64,000 nt of DNA. It comes from Acidobacteriaceae bacterium (GTDB lineage: Bacteria > Acidobacteriota > Terriglobia > Terriglobales > Acidobacteriaceae). Made by a program: the position numbers and the translations under genes. The stretch covers positions 19,620 through 83,619 of the forward strand of contig PLXE01000080.1 in the NCBI GenBank assembly GCA_003151335.1, written 5' to 3'. Under the pieces are notes generated by a model. It was given only the letters and a program-made list of their open reading frames with translations. It did not search any database and was not told the origin of the DNA. This document shows, piece after piece, positions 20,604-30,354 of the stretch (within the stretch, counting starts at the first letter, position 1; each line of letters begins with the position of its first letter).

Positions 20604-20677
20604 TATCGTTCCTCTCTTCTATCAAGCAGTGCGAGTGGAACTCACCTTCCATATTCTCGTTTACAAGACATCGGGTT

Positions 20678-20821
20678 TGTAACAGGGCACGACTTTAGTC
20701 GTGCCGATCCAGCGCCGCAAAAGTCTGGGCTTTAGGCCCTGCAAAACCGGACCTGCCAGGGGCTGAAGCCCAGGTCGTTATGAGCCCGCTTGCGGCACGG
20801 CTGAAGCCGTGCCCTGATACA
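20678..20821. repeat. REPIN-like nested pairs of inverted hairpins
   Basis: Outer GGCACGACTTTAGTCGTGCC (20686..20705) and GGCACGGCTGAAGCCGTGCC (20794..20813) flanked by TGTAACAG/CTGATACA; inner CTGGGCTTTAGGCCC / GGGGCTGAAGCCCAG. Confidence 0.8.
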
Positions 20822-21196
20822 AAGCGATTGTGCAACAGGTCGCAGTTCCGAAATAGTCACCTTTTATGGTGCGTCAGGAACGTTCTCCAAGTGTAGAGTT
20901 GCCATATCGCTTGCAAAGCAAGTCTAGCATCCGGTTGTGCCCAGCTTCTGCCGATGCTGTCTCCAGACGGAGACCCTTCCCCGGCAATCGTCAGTTTCCG
21001 GTTTGGCCGTGACTCGACCGCGACAGGAGGATTGCGGTCTCTTCCTCAACGCTACGAAGAAAGGTAAGCAGATAAAAGACACGGGAAATCCTGGCCTTGA
21101 GGCGTGCTCACGCTTGTGCAGTCCGTTTCGTCATTACGGGTGTGCTCACAATCGTTTCTCCTTATGCGAGGAACTGGAATCAAGGGTGCATGCGCC

Positions 21197-22126
21197 TCAG
21201 ATCGGTCCTCGAGAGCGGCGCAGCCGGACCGCTGCGGCGAGGAAGGCCGCGGCGATTGCTAAGCCGATCCACAGACCCGGGCGGAGAAGGAACTGGTCCG
21301 GCGCAATCGGTGTCAGCGAAGCCATCGACATCGGGTCCCCGGTGGGCGCGGTTCCCTCCGGGCCGCCCATGAAGCGGTACTGGAGCAGCGCGCCGAAATA
21401 CGAGGTGTTGAAGGCGATCTTCTCGACCAGTCCGATGGCGAGCAGGGGCAAGGTGGCCCACAGGAATGGCGCGCGCCGCGACCAAGCCGAGACCAGCAGC
21501 AGCCAGCCCCAAAACGGCGCCCACCATAGCCCGTGGAGCGCCACCAGGTGGTAGAGGAGCATCAGCCACATCTGGAATAGCGCCAGATGGCCCCACAGGG
21601 TCGCGATGCTGAAACCGCTTCCCAGCAGCCTGGCGCTGCCGATCAGCAGCATGATGGCTTGCGTGACCACGGTGATGGCGAAGGTGAGCAGCGGGATAAT
21701 CACCAGCGGTATGCTCGCCTTCGCGAGCACAGACGTGAGATCGGAAACCGGCAGAGACTTCCAGAACAGGACGCTGCGATCGCGACGTTCGCCGTAAAGC
21801 GCGTCCAGGCAGTAGAACACTCCCACGACGGAGGTGGTGAACATGAGCAGCAGGGCAGCAAACGTGTACGGCTGCTCGATGAGTTGGTGCTGCCGCATCG
21901 GGTCGAGCGCGGCGGCCTGCATCTTGGCCGGCAGGCGAACTGTGCTGATCAGGAATCCCAGCAGAATCAGCACCGCGACGGCCAGCGGCGCCAGATAGAT
22001 GGAACGGTTCTCCCACAGTTCGCGTCGCAGCGACCAGTACATGCGCCGAGTCGCCGAAATGGGCGTGGCCGCGCTGACCTGCGATCCGAGGGAAGACTCG
22101 GGGATGGCGTTGGCTTGAATATTCAT
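21197..22126 (-). CDS. ABC transporter permease
   Basis: Multiple TM segments, ALYGERRDRSVLFWKSLPVSDL; ATG overlaps upstream ATPase stop. Confidence 0.85.
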   Translation of the reverse strand: MNIQANAIPESSLGSQVSAATPISATRRMYWSLRRELWENRSIYLAPLAVAVLILLGFLISTVRLPAKMQAAALDPMRQHQLIEQPYTFAALLLMFTTSVVGVFYCLDALYGERRDRSVLFWKSLPVSDLTSVLAKASIPLVIIPLLTFAITVVTQAIMLLIGSARLLGSGFSIATLWGHLALFQMWLMLLYHLVALHGLWWAPFWGWLLLVSAWSRRAPFLWATLPLLAIGLVEKIAFNTSYFGALLQYRFMGGPEGTAPTGDPMSMASLTPIAPDQFLLRPGLWIGLAIAAAFLAAAVRLRRSRGPI

Positions 22127-22998
22127 TGCGCCGCTCCTTGTGCCTGGCTGGCCTGGTTGCCCATCACGGCAACGAACAAGTCGGCGATGCTGGGTGTCCG
22201 CACCTCGCCAAATCCAGCCAGTTGCTGGCGATCGACAGCATCGAACAGCAGGATGCTGCGGCCGAACACCTGGCGCTCGAGCATCGGCTTGAGCGCCCGT
22301 GCTGCCGCGACCTGCTCGGGATGCACCGTCACTTCCATGTAGCGCGACTCGACCTCTTCCATGCTGCAATTGAGCACGATCCGACCGCGGTCGATGAACA
22401 TGAGATCGGTGAGGACGTGCTGGACCTCTTCCACCTGGTGGGTGGTCACGACGATGGTGCGGCTGCGATCGAAGTAGTCGTTCAGCAGGGAATCGTAAAA
22501 CTGCTTGCGATACAGGATATCCAAACCCAGCGTCGGCTCGTCCAGCACCAGCAATCTGGCGTCGATGGCCATTACCAGAGCGAGGTGCAGCTGGGTCACC
22601 ATGCCCTTCGACAGTTCCCTGACCCTGCTGGCGCGCCGGATGGTGGTCTTCGCAAGAAAAGCTTCCGCCTTGACGCGATCGAATCGCGGATGCACGCCGG
22701 CGACATAATCAAGAACCTGCGAGACCCTGATCCAGCGTGGCAGCACGGCGACATCGGCAATGAAACAGACATCGCGCATGAGCTGGTCGCGCTCAGTCCA
22801 GGGGTCACGTCCGAGCACCTTCAGCTCTCCCTGGTACGGGGTGAGGCCGAGGATGGCGTCGAGCGCGGTCGTCTTGCCTGCGCCGTTGGGACCGATGAGC
22901 CCGAGGATGCGGCCCTCTTCAACCCGTAGATCGACACCGTCCAGCGCGATCGTCGTGCCGTAAGCCTTGCGGAGGCCGCGAGCTTCTATGCATGTCAT
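22123..22998 (-). CDS. ABC transporter ATP-binding protein
   Basis: GLIGPNGAGKTTALD Walker A, LSKGMVTQLHLALVMAIDARLLVLDEPTLGLD. Confidence 0.93.
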   Translation of the reverse strand: MTCIEARGLRKAYGTTIALDGVDLRVEEGRILGLIGPNGAGKTTALDAILGLTPYQGELKVLGRDPWTERDQLMRDVCFIADVAVLPRWIRVSQVLDYVAGVHPRFDRVKAEAFLAKTTIRRASRVRELSKGMVTQLHLALVMAIDARLLVLDEPTLGLDILYRKQFYDSLLNDYFDRSRTIVVTTHQVEEVQHVLTDLMFIDRGRIVLNCSMEEVESRYMEVTVHPEQVAAARALKPMLERQVFGRSILLFDAVDRQQLAGFGEVRTPSIADLFVAVMGNQASQAQGAAQ

Positions 22999-23002
22999 GG
23001 CT

Positions 23003-23422
23003 TCAGCCCTTCTCCTTGGAAGGATTCGGCTCGGTGGATTTCGACGGTGTGGCGTCAGCAGACGACCGGCTGGTCGCCCCCTTCAGAAGCTCTTCCGCCG
23101 TCAGGCCAAGCCGCTGAATGGTTGCGTGGATGCGTGGCCACTCTTCGCCGAGAAACTTCTGCCGTTCGCCTTGCAGCAACATGCTGCGTGCGCCGGCATT
23201 GATGAACATGCCGAGGCCTCGTCTGGTTTCGACCAACCCCTCGTCCACCAGTTCTTGATAGCCCTTCAGGACCGTGAGCGGGTTGACCCGGTATTCAGCC
23301 GCGACATTGCGCACCGAGGGCAGCGAATCGCCTTCCTTGAGCACGCCGTCGAGTATCATCGCCACCACGCGGTCGCGCAGCTGGCGGTAGATCGGCTGAC
23401 TGTCGTTCCACTCACGGTCCAT
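23003..23422 (-). CDS. GntR family transcriptional regulator (YtrA-type)
   Basis: PIYRQLRDRVVAMILDGVLKEGDSLPSVRNVAAEYRVNPLTVLKGYQELVDEGLVETRRGLGMFI. Confidence 0.9.
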   Translation of the reverse strand: MDREWNDSQPIYRQLRDRVVAMILDGVLKEGDSLPSVRNVAAEYRVNPLTVLKGYQELVDEGLVETRRGLGMFINAGARSMLLQGERQKFLGEEWPRIHATIQRLGLTAEELLKGATSRSSADATPSKSTEPNPSKEKG

Positions 23423-23471
23423 CAGGTTATCCAGAAAACTCTCACCAGACCTTAACAGAGATATTGCTTCC

Positions 23472-24068
23472 TTAGTTTTTCCGGTGCAGGTCAAAATGCG
23501 CGTGCATCGGCTTGTCGCCTGGCATCATGTAGGTCCAGTCCTCGGTGTGGTGGTTTGCATCAATGATGGTGAACACGGCGTGGTGCATGTGTCCGCGTTG
23601 CGTGCCACCGGAAATATCGACCAAATCGAATTCCACCGTCTTGCCGTCTGGCGAGGGTCTGGCCACCATCCGCGGCCGGTTCCCGGCGTCGCAGTAATGA
23701 ACCAACGTGAGGCGATCTCCGTCCAGATACAGCATGGTGAGCGGATGATCGTAACGAGTCGGGTCGTCCGGCACTCCCACTGCGTACATTTCGTGCACGA
23801 GCGCGTTTCCTCGGGAAGTCACGCGCATCGAGATCTCCCCGGGCACCTTGTCGTCGAGGTCGGGCATCGGCGGGTCGAGGGTCAGCTTGGCAGTCCAGAC
23901 ACCAGCCAGAGTTTTTATGGAGTCGAAAGACTTTTGTGCGTCGGACATCGGCGCGGGATTGTCGACGGCCTTGTGTGCGTGTGCGTCGGACTGCGCGAAA
24001 GCCACGGCGGAGAGCGACATCAAAGCAGACATCAAAACAATGGACAGCGCAAAACGAGGTGATTTCAT
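23472..24068 (-). CDS. Secreted hypothetical protein (DUF1579/heme-binding-like barrel)
   Basis: Signal peptide; LAGVWTAKLTLDPP … DWTYMMPGDKPMHAHFDLHRK. Confidence 0.55.
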   Translation of the reverse strand: MKSPRFALSIVLMSALMSLSAVAFAQSDAHAHKAVDNPAPMSDAQKSFDSIKTLAGVWTAKLTLDPPMPDLDDKVPGEISMRVTSRGNALVHEMYAVGVPDDPTRYDHPLTMLYLDGDRLTLVHYCDAGNRPRMVARPSPDGKTVEFDLVDISGGTQRGHMHHAVFTIIDANHHTEDWTYMMPGDKPMHAHFDLHRKN

Positions 24069-24167
24069 GTTTATTCTCCTCACGAAGTTCATTTCTTGTT
24101 TGCTCTCGGGCCAGGGTTATTCGCTGACGTCGATGAGCGCAAATGAACTCTGCATGTTTTATACTGC

Positions 24168-24199
24168 TATAGTTAACTATAACACTATGCGCATGTCAA
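24168..24199 (-). promoter_or_regulatory. Promoter with palindromic operator
   Basis: TTGACA (24194..24199) -17 bp- TTAACT, overlapped by perfect palindrome TATAGTTAACTATA (24168..24181). Confidence 0.6.
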
Positions 24200-24371
24200 G
24201 CAGTTTCTGATTTTTCGTGTAAGCCGCCATCCGCATAAGGACAAAGGGCCCTCGTGGCCCCGCTGGCGCGACCAGCATTTCGCTTAATCGGGAGCTCGGG
24301 CCTGCCCGCCCGAGAAACGGCCAAATCCTGATTAGTCGGCAACCCGACAACTGATCCGCTGCCACCCCTTC

Positions 24372-24533
24372 AGAGACTGTGTCGCAACCCATATTGGTTT
24401 GCGGGAGTGGAAGGAATCACACAAAATTCAGCCCCGAATGGGGCGGAAGAGCTTAACCAAGCGCCTCAGCGCTGGGTAAAGTGGGAAATGTGACCTAGTC
24501 CGTAGGGACGACAGAGGTTGCGACACAGACTCT
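24372..24533. repeat. Compound multi-hairpin intergenic element, copy 1
   Basis: Terminal inverted repeat AGAGACTGTGTCGCAACC / GGTTGCGACACAGACTCT (1 mismatch) enclosing AGCCCC..GGGGC, AGCGC..GCGCT-GGGTAAAGTGG and GTCC..GGGAC hairpins. Confidence 0.75.
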
Positions 24534-24584
24534 TCAGCCCTTTGACTTTGGCGCCAAGCATCTAAATAATTGAACTCATCCGCC

Positions 24585-25457
24585 ATGGACATCTACGAGC
24601 AGATCGTTGAGCTTCGCCGCCAGGGACGCCGCGGTGCTGTGGCCACCATCACCAACGTCCGCGGTTCGATCCCGTCGTTCCAGACCGCGAAGATGCTGGT
24701 GCGCGACGATGGCTCCATTGTGGGCACCATCGGCGGCGGCTGCGTGGAAGCCGAGGTTTGGCAGGTCGCGCGCGAAGTGATGGAAGAGGAGAAGCCGCGC
24801 TCGCTGACTTTCAACCTCAACAACAATCCTAAGTACGACACTGGCCTGGTCTGCGGCGGCACACTGGAAATCTTCATCGAACCGGTGCTTCCGCCCGCGC
24901 TGCTCTACATCTTTGGCGCCGGCCACGTCGCCTATAACCTGTATAAAGTCGCGGCGATGGCCGGCTTCGACGTGGTCGTGGTGGATGACCGCGAGGCGTA
25001 CGCCAACCGCGAGCGTTTCCCCGAGGCGCGCGAAGTGATTGCCCGCGATTTCGAGCTGGCGACGGCGCAACTGAATCCGCCCGAATCGTCGTACATTGTC
25101 ATCGTTACGCGCGGGCACCGCGACGACATGCGCGTGCTGCGCTGGGCCATCAATACGCGCGCGCGCTATCTCGGCATGATTGGCTCACGCCGCAAGACCA
25201 TCTCCATCTACAAGGAACTGGAGAAAGAAGGGATACCCGCCGAGAAATTCAAGGACGTGCATGCGCCCGTGGGTCTTGAGATCGGCGCGGTCACGCCGGA
25301 AGAGATCGCGGTTGCCATTGTGGCCGAGATGATTGCCGTCCGTCGGCACGCGCTGACGGAAGTTCCCAGCAAGATGTATTGCTACCCTCTCGGTAACGCT
25401 GCCGCGCATGATGAGCAGGATGCGGCCATCGAAGAAGGTCCCGGCCACATTTCGTGA
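24585..25457 (+). CDS. XdhC/CoxI family protein
   Basis: GSIPSFQTAKMLVRDDGSIVGTIGGGCVEAEV, YIFGAGHVAYNLYKVAAMAGFDVVVVDDRE, MIGSRRKT. Confidence 0.92.
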   Translation: MDIYEQIVELRRQGRRGAVATITNVRGSIPSFQTAKMLVRDDGSIVGTIGGGCVEAEVWQVAREVMEEEKPRSLTFNLNNNPKYDTGLVCGGTLEIFIEPVLPPALLYIFGAGHVAYNLYKVAAMAGFDVVVVDDREAYANRERFPEAREVIARDFELATAQLNPPESSYIVIVTRGHRDDMRVLRWAINTRARYLGMIGSRRKTISIYKELEKEGIPAEKFKDVHAPVGLEIGAVTPEEIAVAIVAEMIAVRRHALTEVPSKMYCYPLGNAAAHDEQDAAIEEGPGHIS

Positions 25458-25461
25458 CCGT

Positions 25462-26898
25462 CTATCGCCGGTTGTCCGTCTGTGGCTCGGGATGGATGAG
25501 TACGCGGAACAACTCCGGCAGTTCCTGGCGAAATCGGCTTTCCATCGTGGTCTGTATGTCGTGTACGCGCGAGAGTGGCAGATCGTCGTTCATGGTGCAA
25601 TGCAGCGACAGGTAGAGCCGCCCGCCAACCCGTTTGAACACAAGATCGTGCATGTCCACGACTTCAGGAAATCCCTCCCTCACCTGTTGTAGCCGGTCTT
25701 CAAAGCCCGGCGCGCGCACCAGCCCATCGCTGGTTTCAATGGTTGCCGGTTCGCTCTCGATGTGGGTGAGAATGCTGGAGATCTCGGCTACCTCCTCCTT
25801 CATCTCGCTTTCCAGGCGGGTGACGCGATCGTGTGCCTCCTTCAGGCTGAGTTTTTCGTCGAGTTCAACATGCTGCTCCACATGCAAACTGCCGCCGAGG
25901 TCCTGCACGCTGATGTCATGCACGTTGAGGTTGTTGCGCGTGGCCACCGCCCGAATCCGGTCGAAGAGGCTCTCCTGCCGGCTGGCCCGCGAAACCGCGT
26001 TCACCACCACGTCGGCATCAGGCAGAACGGCGCGGATGCGGGCGGCAACTTCGTTGGAGACCTGCTCCGACTTCTGGAACGTCACATTGCGCGACATGGC
26101 CACGGAGACGTCGGCGAAATAGTGGCTGCCGCCCCGCCTGATCCGCACCCGATCCACTTCCAGCACGCCGTTCACACGATAAACTTCTTCGATAATCCGG
26201 TTGCGCACGCCGGCGGGAGCGGCGTCCAGCAACGCGTCAATGGTCTGCCGTGCCAGGCGCCAACTGACGTACACCACAATGCAAGCCACGCACAGGGCGG
26301 CGATCGCATCGGCCTTCGCCAGTTCGGGCCGCGCGTACCATCGTCCCGCCAGCACCAGGGCCAATCCCAAAATGACGACCGCGCTGGACCAGATGTCGGT
26401 GCTGAAGTGCAGGGCATCGGCGTGCAGCGCCTGGCTGTCATACTTGTCGGCTATGCGCCGCAGGCGGCGGGAACGCCAGTAGTCCACCACAATCGACGTT
26501 CCCATGACCGCAAATGCCCAGATGCTGGGCTCAATGTGGACGAAATGAAAGAAGAGACGCTTCAATGCCTCATATACGATCCAGACGCAGGTCAGCAGCA
26601 ACAAGCCGGTTTCGAGAAAAGCGGAGAAGCTTTCGATTTTTCCGTGGCCATACTGGTGATCGGCATCGGCGGGTTTGTCGGAGACGCGGACCGAAAAATA
26701 CGTGATGGCCGCCGCCACCAGATCGAGGCCGGAGTGCGCCGCCTCGGAGAGGATGCCCAGACTGCCGGTCGTCATGCCGACCATTGCCTTCAGCAGCGTG
26801 ATGGCAACTGCGGCATAGATGGAATTGAGGGCGACCGCTTTCTTCTCCTGCCTCATGCCCGCGGTCGCGACCGACTCCGCCATAGTTCGATTATTCAC
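25462..26898 (-). CDS. Cation diffusion facilitator transporter with extended C-terminus
   Basis: GSLGILSEAAHSGLDLVAA, DHQYGHGKIESFSAFLE, DALHFSTDIWSS; long repeat-like cytoplasmic tail. Confidence 0.9.
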   Translation of the reverse strand: MNNRTMAESVATAGMRQEKKAVALNSIYAAVAITLLKAMVGMTTGSLGILSEAAHSGLDLVAAAITYFSVRVSDKPADADHQYGHGKIESFSAFLETGLLLLTCVWIVYEALKRLFFHFVHIEPSIWAFAVMGTSIVVDYWRSRRLRRIADKYDSQALHADALHFSTDIWSSAVVILGLALVLAGRWYARPELAKADAIAALCVACIVVYVSWRLARQTIDALLDAAPAGVRNRIIEEVYRVNGVLEVDRVRIRRGGSHYFADVSVAMSRNVTFQKSEQVSNEVAARIRAVLPDADVVVNAVSRASRQESLFDRIRAVATRNNLNVHDISVQDLGGSLHVEQHVELDEKLSLKEAHDRVTRLESEMKEEVAEISSILTHIESEPATIETSDGLVRAPGFEDRLQQVREGFPEVVDMHDLVFKRVGGRLYLSLHCTMNDDLPLSRVHDIQTTMESRFRQELPELFRVLIHPEPQTDNRR

Positions 26899-27038
26899 CT
26901 TCCGCTTAAATCCGCAAGCTCTGAACTACCCGCCTGAAGCTAGCTTCTGACGACAGTCCGCCTGAATGTGATACATTTTTGTATCCATCTACCTGCTCCG
27001 CCTGAGGGCGGCATTTATTCCTGGAGGAACACCACTAC

Positions 27039-28193
27039 ATGTCACGCTCTACTTTCCTGGTTGTTGCGCTTTCGTGTGCTCTTAGCTGTGCCGCCTATGG
27101 CCAGAAGCCGAGTTCGAACCAAGCCCCTGCTGCACCTGCGGCGTCCCCGGCGACGACGCAAAGCTCGCCGCCGCCTTCCGGTACTGGCGCACCTGCAGGT
27201 CCCGCAAACGCCGACGCCACCAAGGTCCCCATGGATGAAGCGGTCATCACTCTGAAAAATGTCTGCCAGCCCAAGGCTGGCGCCACAACGCCGCCCCCCG
27301 GTTGCGTAAGCGGCATGACGCGCGAGCAGTTTGAGAAGATGATCACCGCGCTACAACAACCCGACAAGCCCCCCATGCCTTTCGAGGTGAGGCGCAACTT
27401 CGCCTCGCAATACGCGAAAATGCTGGTCTTTGCCGACGCCGCCCGCGAGCTGAATCTGGAGAACGATCCTCGCTATGTGCTGATTTTCCAGTTTGTCAGA
27501 AATCAAATCCTGACCGACGCCCTGAACCAGCACATCGTCCAGGAGTACTCGCATCTTCCCGATCAGCAGATCGAAGACTATTACAAGCAGAACCCCAAGA
27601 AGTACGTGGAAGCCACGCTGCAGCGCATCATGGTCCCGCGGGCCGCCGCCAGCGGCGACAAGCCCAAGCCCAACGAGGCCGAGGAAAAAGCTTACGCGGA
27701 CAAAATCAGGGAGCGCTGGGTCGCGGGTGAGGACCCGGCTAAGTTGGAAAAAGAAGCGATGGAGCACGCCGGTCTCACCAATTCCCCGCCTGATGTCAAT
27801 CTCGGCGCGCGCCGTCCCGGCACCTTGCCGGAAGCCCATGAAGCGGTCTTCGAGTTGAAACCCGCGGAGGTTTCCCAGGTGTTTTCCGACCCTGGATCGC
27901 TCTACATTTACAAGGTGGTTTCGTTTCGCCAAGTTCCGCTCAGCGAAGTTAAGGCGACCATCTCGTCCACTTTGCAGCGGCAAATGATCACCGATAAGAT
28001 TGAACAGATCCAGAAGTCGGCGACCATAGTCCTCAACGATGCTTACTTTGGGCCGGAGACGCCGCCGACCGTCCATCAAACCATCATCACCCCAAAGGGA
28101 GCCGCAGGTGCTAAGCCGAACTCAGGATCGGCTCCGCCGAATCCCACTGCAACGCCTGCTCCGGCGCCGAAACCGGAGGCGCCTCCAAAATAG
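27039..28193 (+). CDS. SurA/parvulin-like peptidyl-prolyl isomerase, secreted
   Basis: Signal peptide; Pro/Ala linker; PPIC-like segment LQRIMVPRAA…LGARRPGTLPEAHEAVFELKPAEVSQVFSDPGSLYIYKV. Confidence 0.75.
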   Translation: MSRSTFLVVALSCALSCAAYGQKPSSNQAPAAPAASPATTQSSPPPSGTGAPAGPANADATKVPMDEAVITLKNVCQPKAGATTPPPGCVSGMTREQFEKMITALQQPDKPPMPFEVRRNFASQYAKMLVFADAARELNLENDPRYVLIFQFVRNQILTDALNQHIVQEYSHLPDQQIEDYYKQNPKKYVEATLQRIMVPRAAASGDKPKPNEAEEKAYADKIRERWVAGEDPAKLEKEAMEHAGLTNSPPDVNLGARRPGTLPEAHEAVFELKPAEVSQVFSDPGSLYIYKVVSFRQVPLSEVKATISSTLQRQMITDKIEQIQKSATIVLNDAYFGPETPPTVHQTIITPKGAAGAKPNSGSAPPNPTATPAPAPKPEAPPK

Positions 28194-28195
28194 TC

Positions 28196-29248
28196 ATGCC
28201 GCCGGAACGAACTGTCCTGGTCACCGGGATCGCGGGGAATCTGGGCGCCCGGTTACTGCCGTTGCTTTCCGATTTTCACGTGGTGGGCGTGGACATGCGC
28301 CCACCCGGCAGTTCCGGCCTGGCGAGGTTCGAGCAAGCGGATCTGGGCCGTGAGCCGTCTTGCTGGCAACTCATTGGGTTGCTGCGGGAAACCGGTGCGC
28401 GGTCCGTAATTCATCTGGCGTTCGTTTTCGATCCCCAACGCTCCGGCATCTCGGACCTGGAACGGATGTGGCAGATCAATGTCGCTGGCACGGCGCGGGT
28501 CATGGAAGCCGTAAGCGTCGTCAATCGCACCGGCGGCCAAATCAGGCAGTTCATTTTTCCCAGCAGTGTCGCGGTGTACGGTCCGGAGACCGCAGGGCCG
28601 GTGAAAGAAGAAGCTCCGCTGCGCGCCCACACGCTGCCCTACGCCATTCACCAACGCGAGTGCGACGAGGTGGTCCGCTACCGGGCCGAGAGCCTCGGCG
28701 ACTGTCACACTTATATTGTGCGCCCTCACATTCTTGCGGGCGCCAGTGTGCAGAATTACATGATGGGAGCGTTGCGCGGGACTCCACTGGGCAGCAGCAA
28801 ACGCGCCGCCCGCATGCGGGCTGCGAGCAAGCGGTTGCCCTGGTTGCTGCCTCGCGGCACGAGATATCTGGAGAAGCGCTTCCAGTTTGTACACGTGGAC
28901 GACATGGCGCGATTGCTGGTGCACCTATTGAACCGGCCGGCCAGCGATCCGTCACTCACCATTTTGAACGTTGCCGGTCGCGGAGAAGCCATCACCGTTC
29001 AACGCTGCGCTGAGATAGCGCAAGCCAAGATCAAACGTGTTCCCACACGGGCCGCGTGCCACGCCGTCCTCCGCCTGTTGTGGAAGCTGGGGATTTCCTC
29101 GATTCCCCCCGCCGCTCTGCCCTACCTGATTGGCTCGTACACCATGGATACCACCCGGCTGCAGCATTTCCTCGGGGATGAGTACGCCCGCGTTATTCAA
29201 TTCACCATGGAAGATGCGCTGCGCGACAGCTTTAAGAACAGTGGCTAG
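28196..29248 (+). CDS. NAD-dependent epimerase/dehydratase family protein
   Basis: VLVTGIAGNLGARLLPLL Rossmann motif, IFPSSVAVYG. Confidence 0.88.
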   Translation: MPPERTVLVTGIAGNLGARLLPLLSDFHVVGVDMRPPGSSGLARFEQADLGREPSCWQLIGLLRETGARSVIHLAFVFDPQRSGISDLERMWQINVAGTARVMEAVSVVNRTGGQIRQFIFPSSVAVYGPETAGPVKEEAPLRAHTLPYAIHQRECDEVVRYRAESLGDCHTYIVRPHILAGASVQNYMMGALRGTPLGSSKRAARMRAASKRLPWLLPRGTRYLEKRFQFVHVDDMARLLVHLLNRPASDPSLTILNVAGRGEAITVQRCAEIAQAKIKRVPTRAACHAVLRLLWKLGISSIPPAALPYLIGSYTMDTTRLQHFLGDEYARVIQFTMEDALRDSFKNSG

Positions 29249-29300
29249 TGGTCAGGGATCAGCGGTTAGGGGTTGGGGATCAAGGGTTAGGGGCTAGAAA
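29241..29300. repeat. Heptamer-periodic array
   Basis: GGCTAGT GGTCAGG GATCAGC GGTTAGG GGTTGGG GATCAAG GGTTAGG GGCTAGA; includes SDR stop codon. Confidence 0.7.
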
Positions 29301-29334
29301 CCAACTTGCCTGCATTATTCATGAACTTTGAATT

Positions 29335-29466
29335 GTCATCCTGAGCGGAGCGCCCGCAAAAGGATTTCCGACCCGCTGCTTTTCGGGGGCCCCAACGAGC
29401 GCTGCCTTTGCGCCCGTTGGGGTGATGTGCGGGTCGGGCGGGCGCGCAGTCGAAGGATCTGCGGTT
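29335..29466. repeat. Dispersed GTCATCCTGAGCG…GTCGAAGGATCTGCGG element with internal long hairpin
   Basis: Same end sequences at 63708..63740; nested stems including CCCCAACGAGCGC-tgccttt-GCGCCCGTTGGGG (29390..29422). Confidence 0.7.
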
Positions 29467-29519
29467 CTATCTGTAGCGGTGTCCGTTCACTTCTGTCACG
29501 CCGTAACGCGACTGGAAAA

Positions 29520-29560
29520 CTAATCCCTAATCCCTAGCCCCTGACCCCTAGCCCCTATTT
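29520..29560. repeat. Heptamer-periodic array (opposite orientation)
   Basis: CTAATCC CTAATCC CTAGCCC CTGACCC CTAGCCC CTATTTC; includes ubiE stop codon. Confidence 0.7.
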
Positions 29561-30352
29561 CTTCCCCCGATACAATCCCGCAATCCCAAACGTGTAAGGC
29601 GTCCACGTCACTTCACGGAAACCGGCGGCGCGCATTCGCTGCAACATCTCTTCCGGAGACGGAAAGCGCAGTACGGACGCGGGCAGATACGCATACGGAC
29701 CGCGCACGCCGGAAATGAGCGTGCCAATGCCCGGCAGCACCCGCCGAAAGTACACTCGATACAATTTGCCGATCACACCCTTGGGCTCGCCGAAATCGAG
29801 AATGCCCATCTCGCCCGGGGGCGCAAGCACGCGGTAAATCTCGGCCAGTCCACGATCATAGTTGGCGAGATTGCGAAAACCAAAAGCGGCGGTCACCAGT
29901 TGAAATTGGCCCTCGGCAAACGGCAAGTTCAACGCGTCAGCCTCGACCCAGCGGATGTTCCTGCCGGCGGACTTCTGCTCTGCGCGCACCAGCATGGCGT
30001 GCGAGAAATCGACCCCGAAGATTTGCGTGGCGGCGCCATTCATGGTGGTCAAGCGGCGATGCAGGGCAAAGGCCATGTCGCCCGTCCCGCAGCACAGGTC
30101 GAGCACCTGCGCGTCAGGGCGTTGCAGCACCTCGCTGAAGAGGCGGGCAGTGCGGTTCCACCATACCCGGTCGATGTTCATCGAGAGCACGTGGTTCAGC
30201 AAGTCATAGCGAGGTGCGATCGACGTGAACATATCGCGCACCGCCTCGGCGGCCGATGCTTCGTCTCGCGCTCCGGCCGGGGCAGCGCCCACGATGCGCT
30301 GATGAGTCGGGCGAGCCGAGGGTCCGAGCGGCGACTTGTCGTCCTGGGCCAA
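29555..30352 (-). CDS. ubiE: Ubiquinone/menaquinone biosynthesis methyltransferase
   Basis: APRYDLLNHVLSMNIDRVWWNRTA, VLDLCCGTGDMAFAL, FGFRNLANYDRGLAEIYRVL. Confidence 0.93.
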   Translation of the reverse strand: MAQDDKSPLGPSARPTHQRIVGAAPAGARDEASAAEAVRDMFTSIAPRYDLLNHVLSMNIDRVWWNRTARLFSEVLQRPDAQVLDLCCGTGDMAFALHRRLTTMNGAATQIFGVDFSHAMLVRAEQKSAGRNIRWVEADALNLPFAEGQFQLVTAAFGFRNLANYDRGLAEIYRVLAPPGEMGILDFGEPKGVIGKLYRVYFRRVLPGIGTLISGVRGPYAYLPASVLRFPSPEEMLQRMRAAGFREVTWTPYTFGIAGLYRGKK

Positions 30353-30354
30353 CG

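Noticed and set aside
20937-21554. 205-aa plus ORF between ADH and ABC permease
   Set aside because: 3' half is antisense to the permease; no motif; intergenic composition
26970-26985. GATACATTTTTGTATC inverted repeat between CDF and PPIase genes
   Set aside because: Only 6-bp arms; could be an operator but evidence too thin to report as a finding
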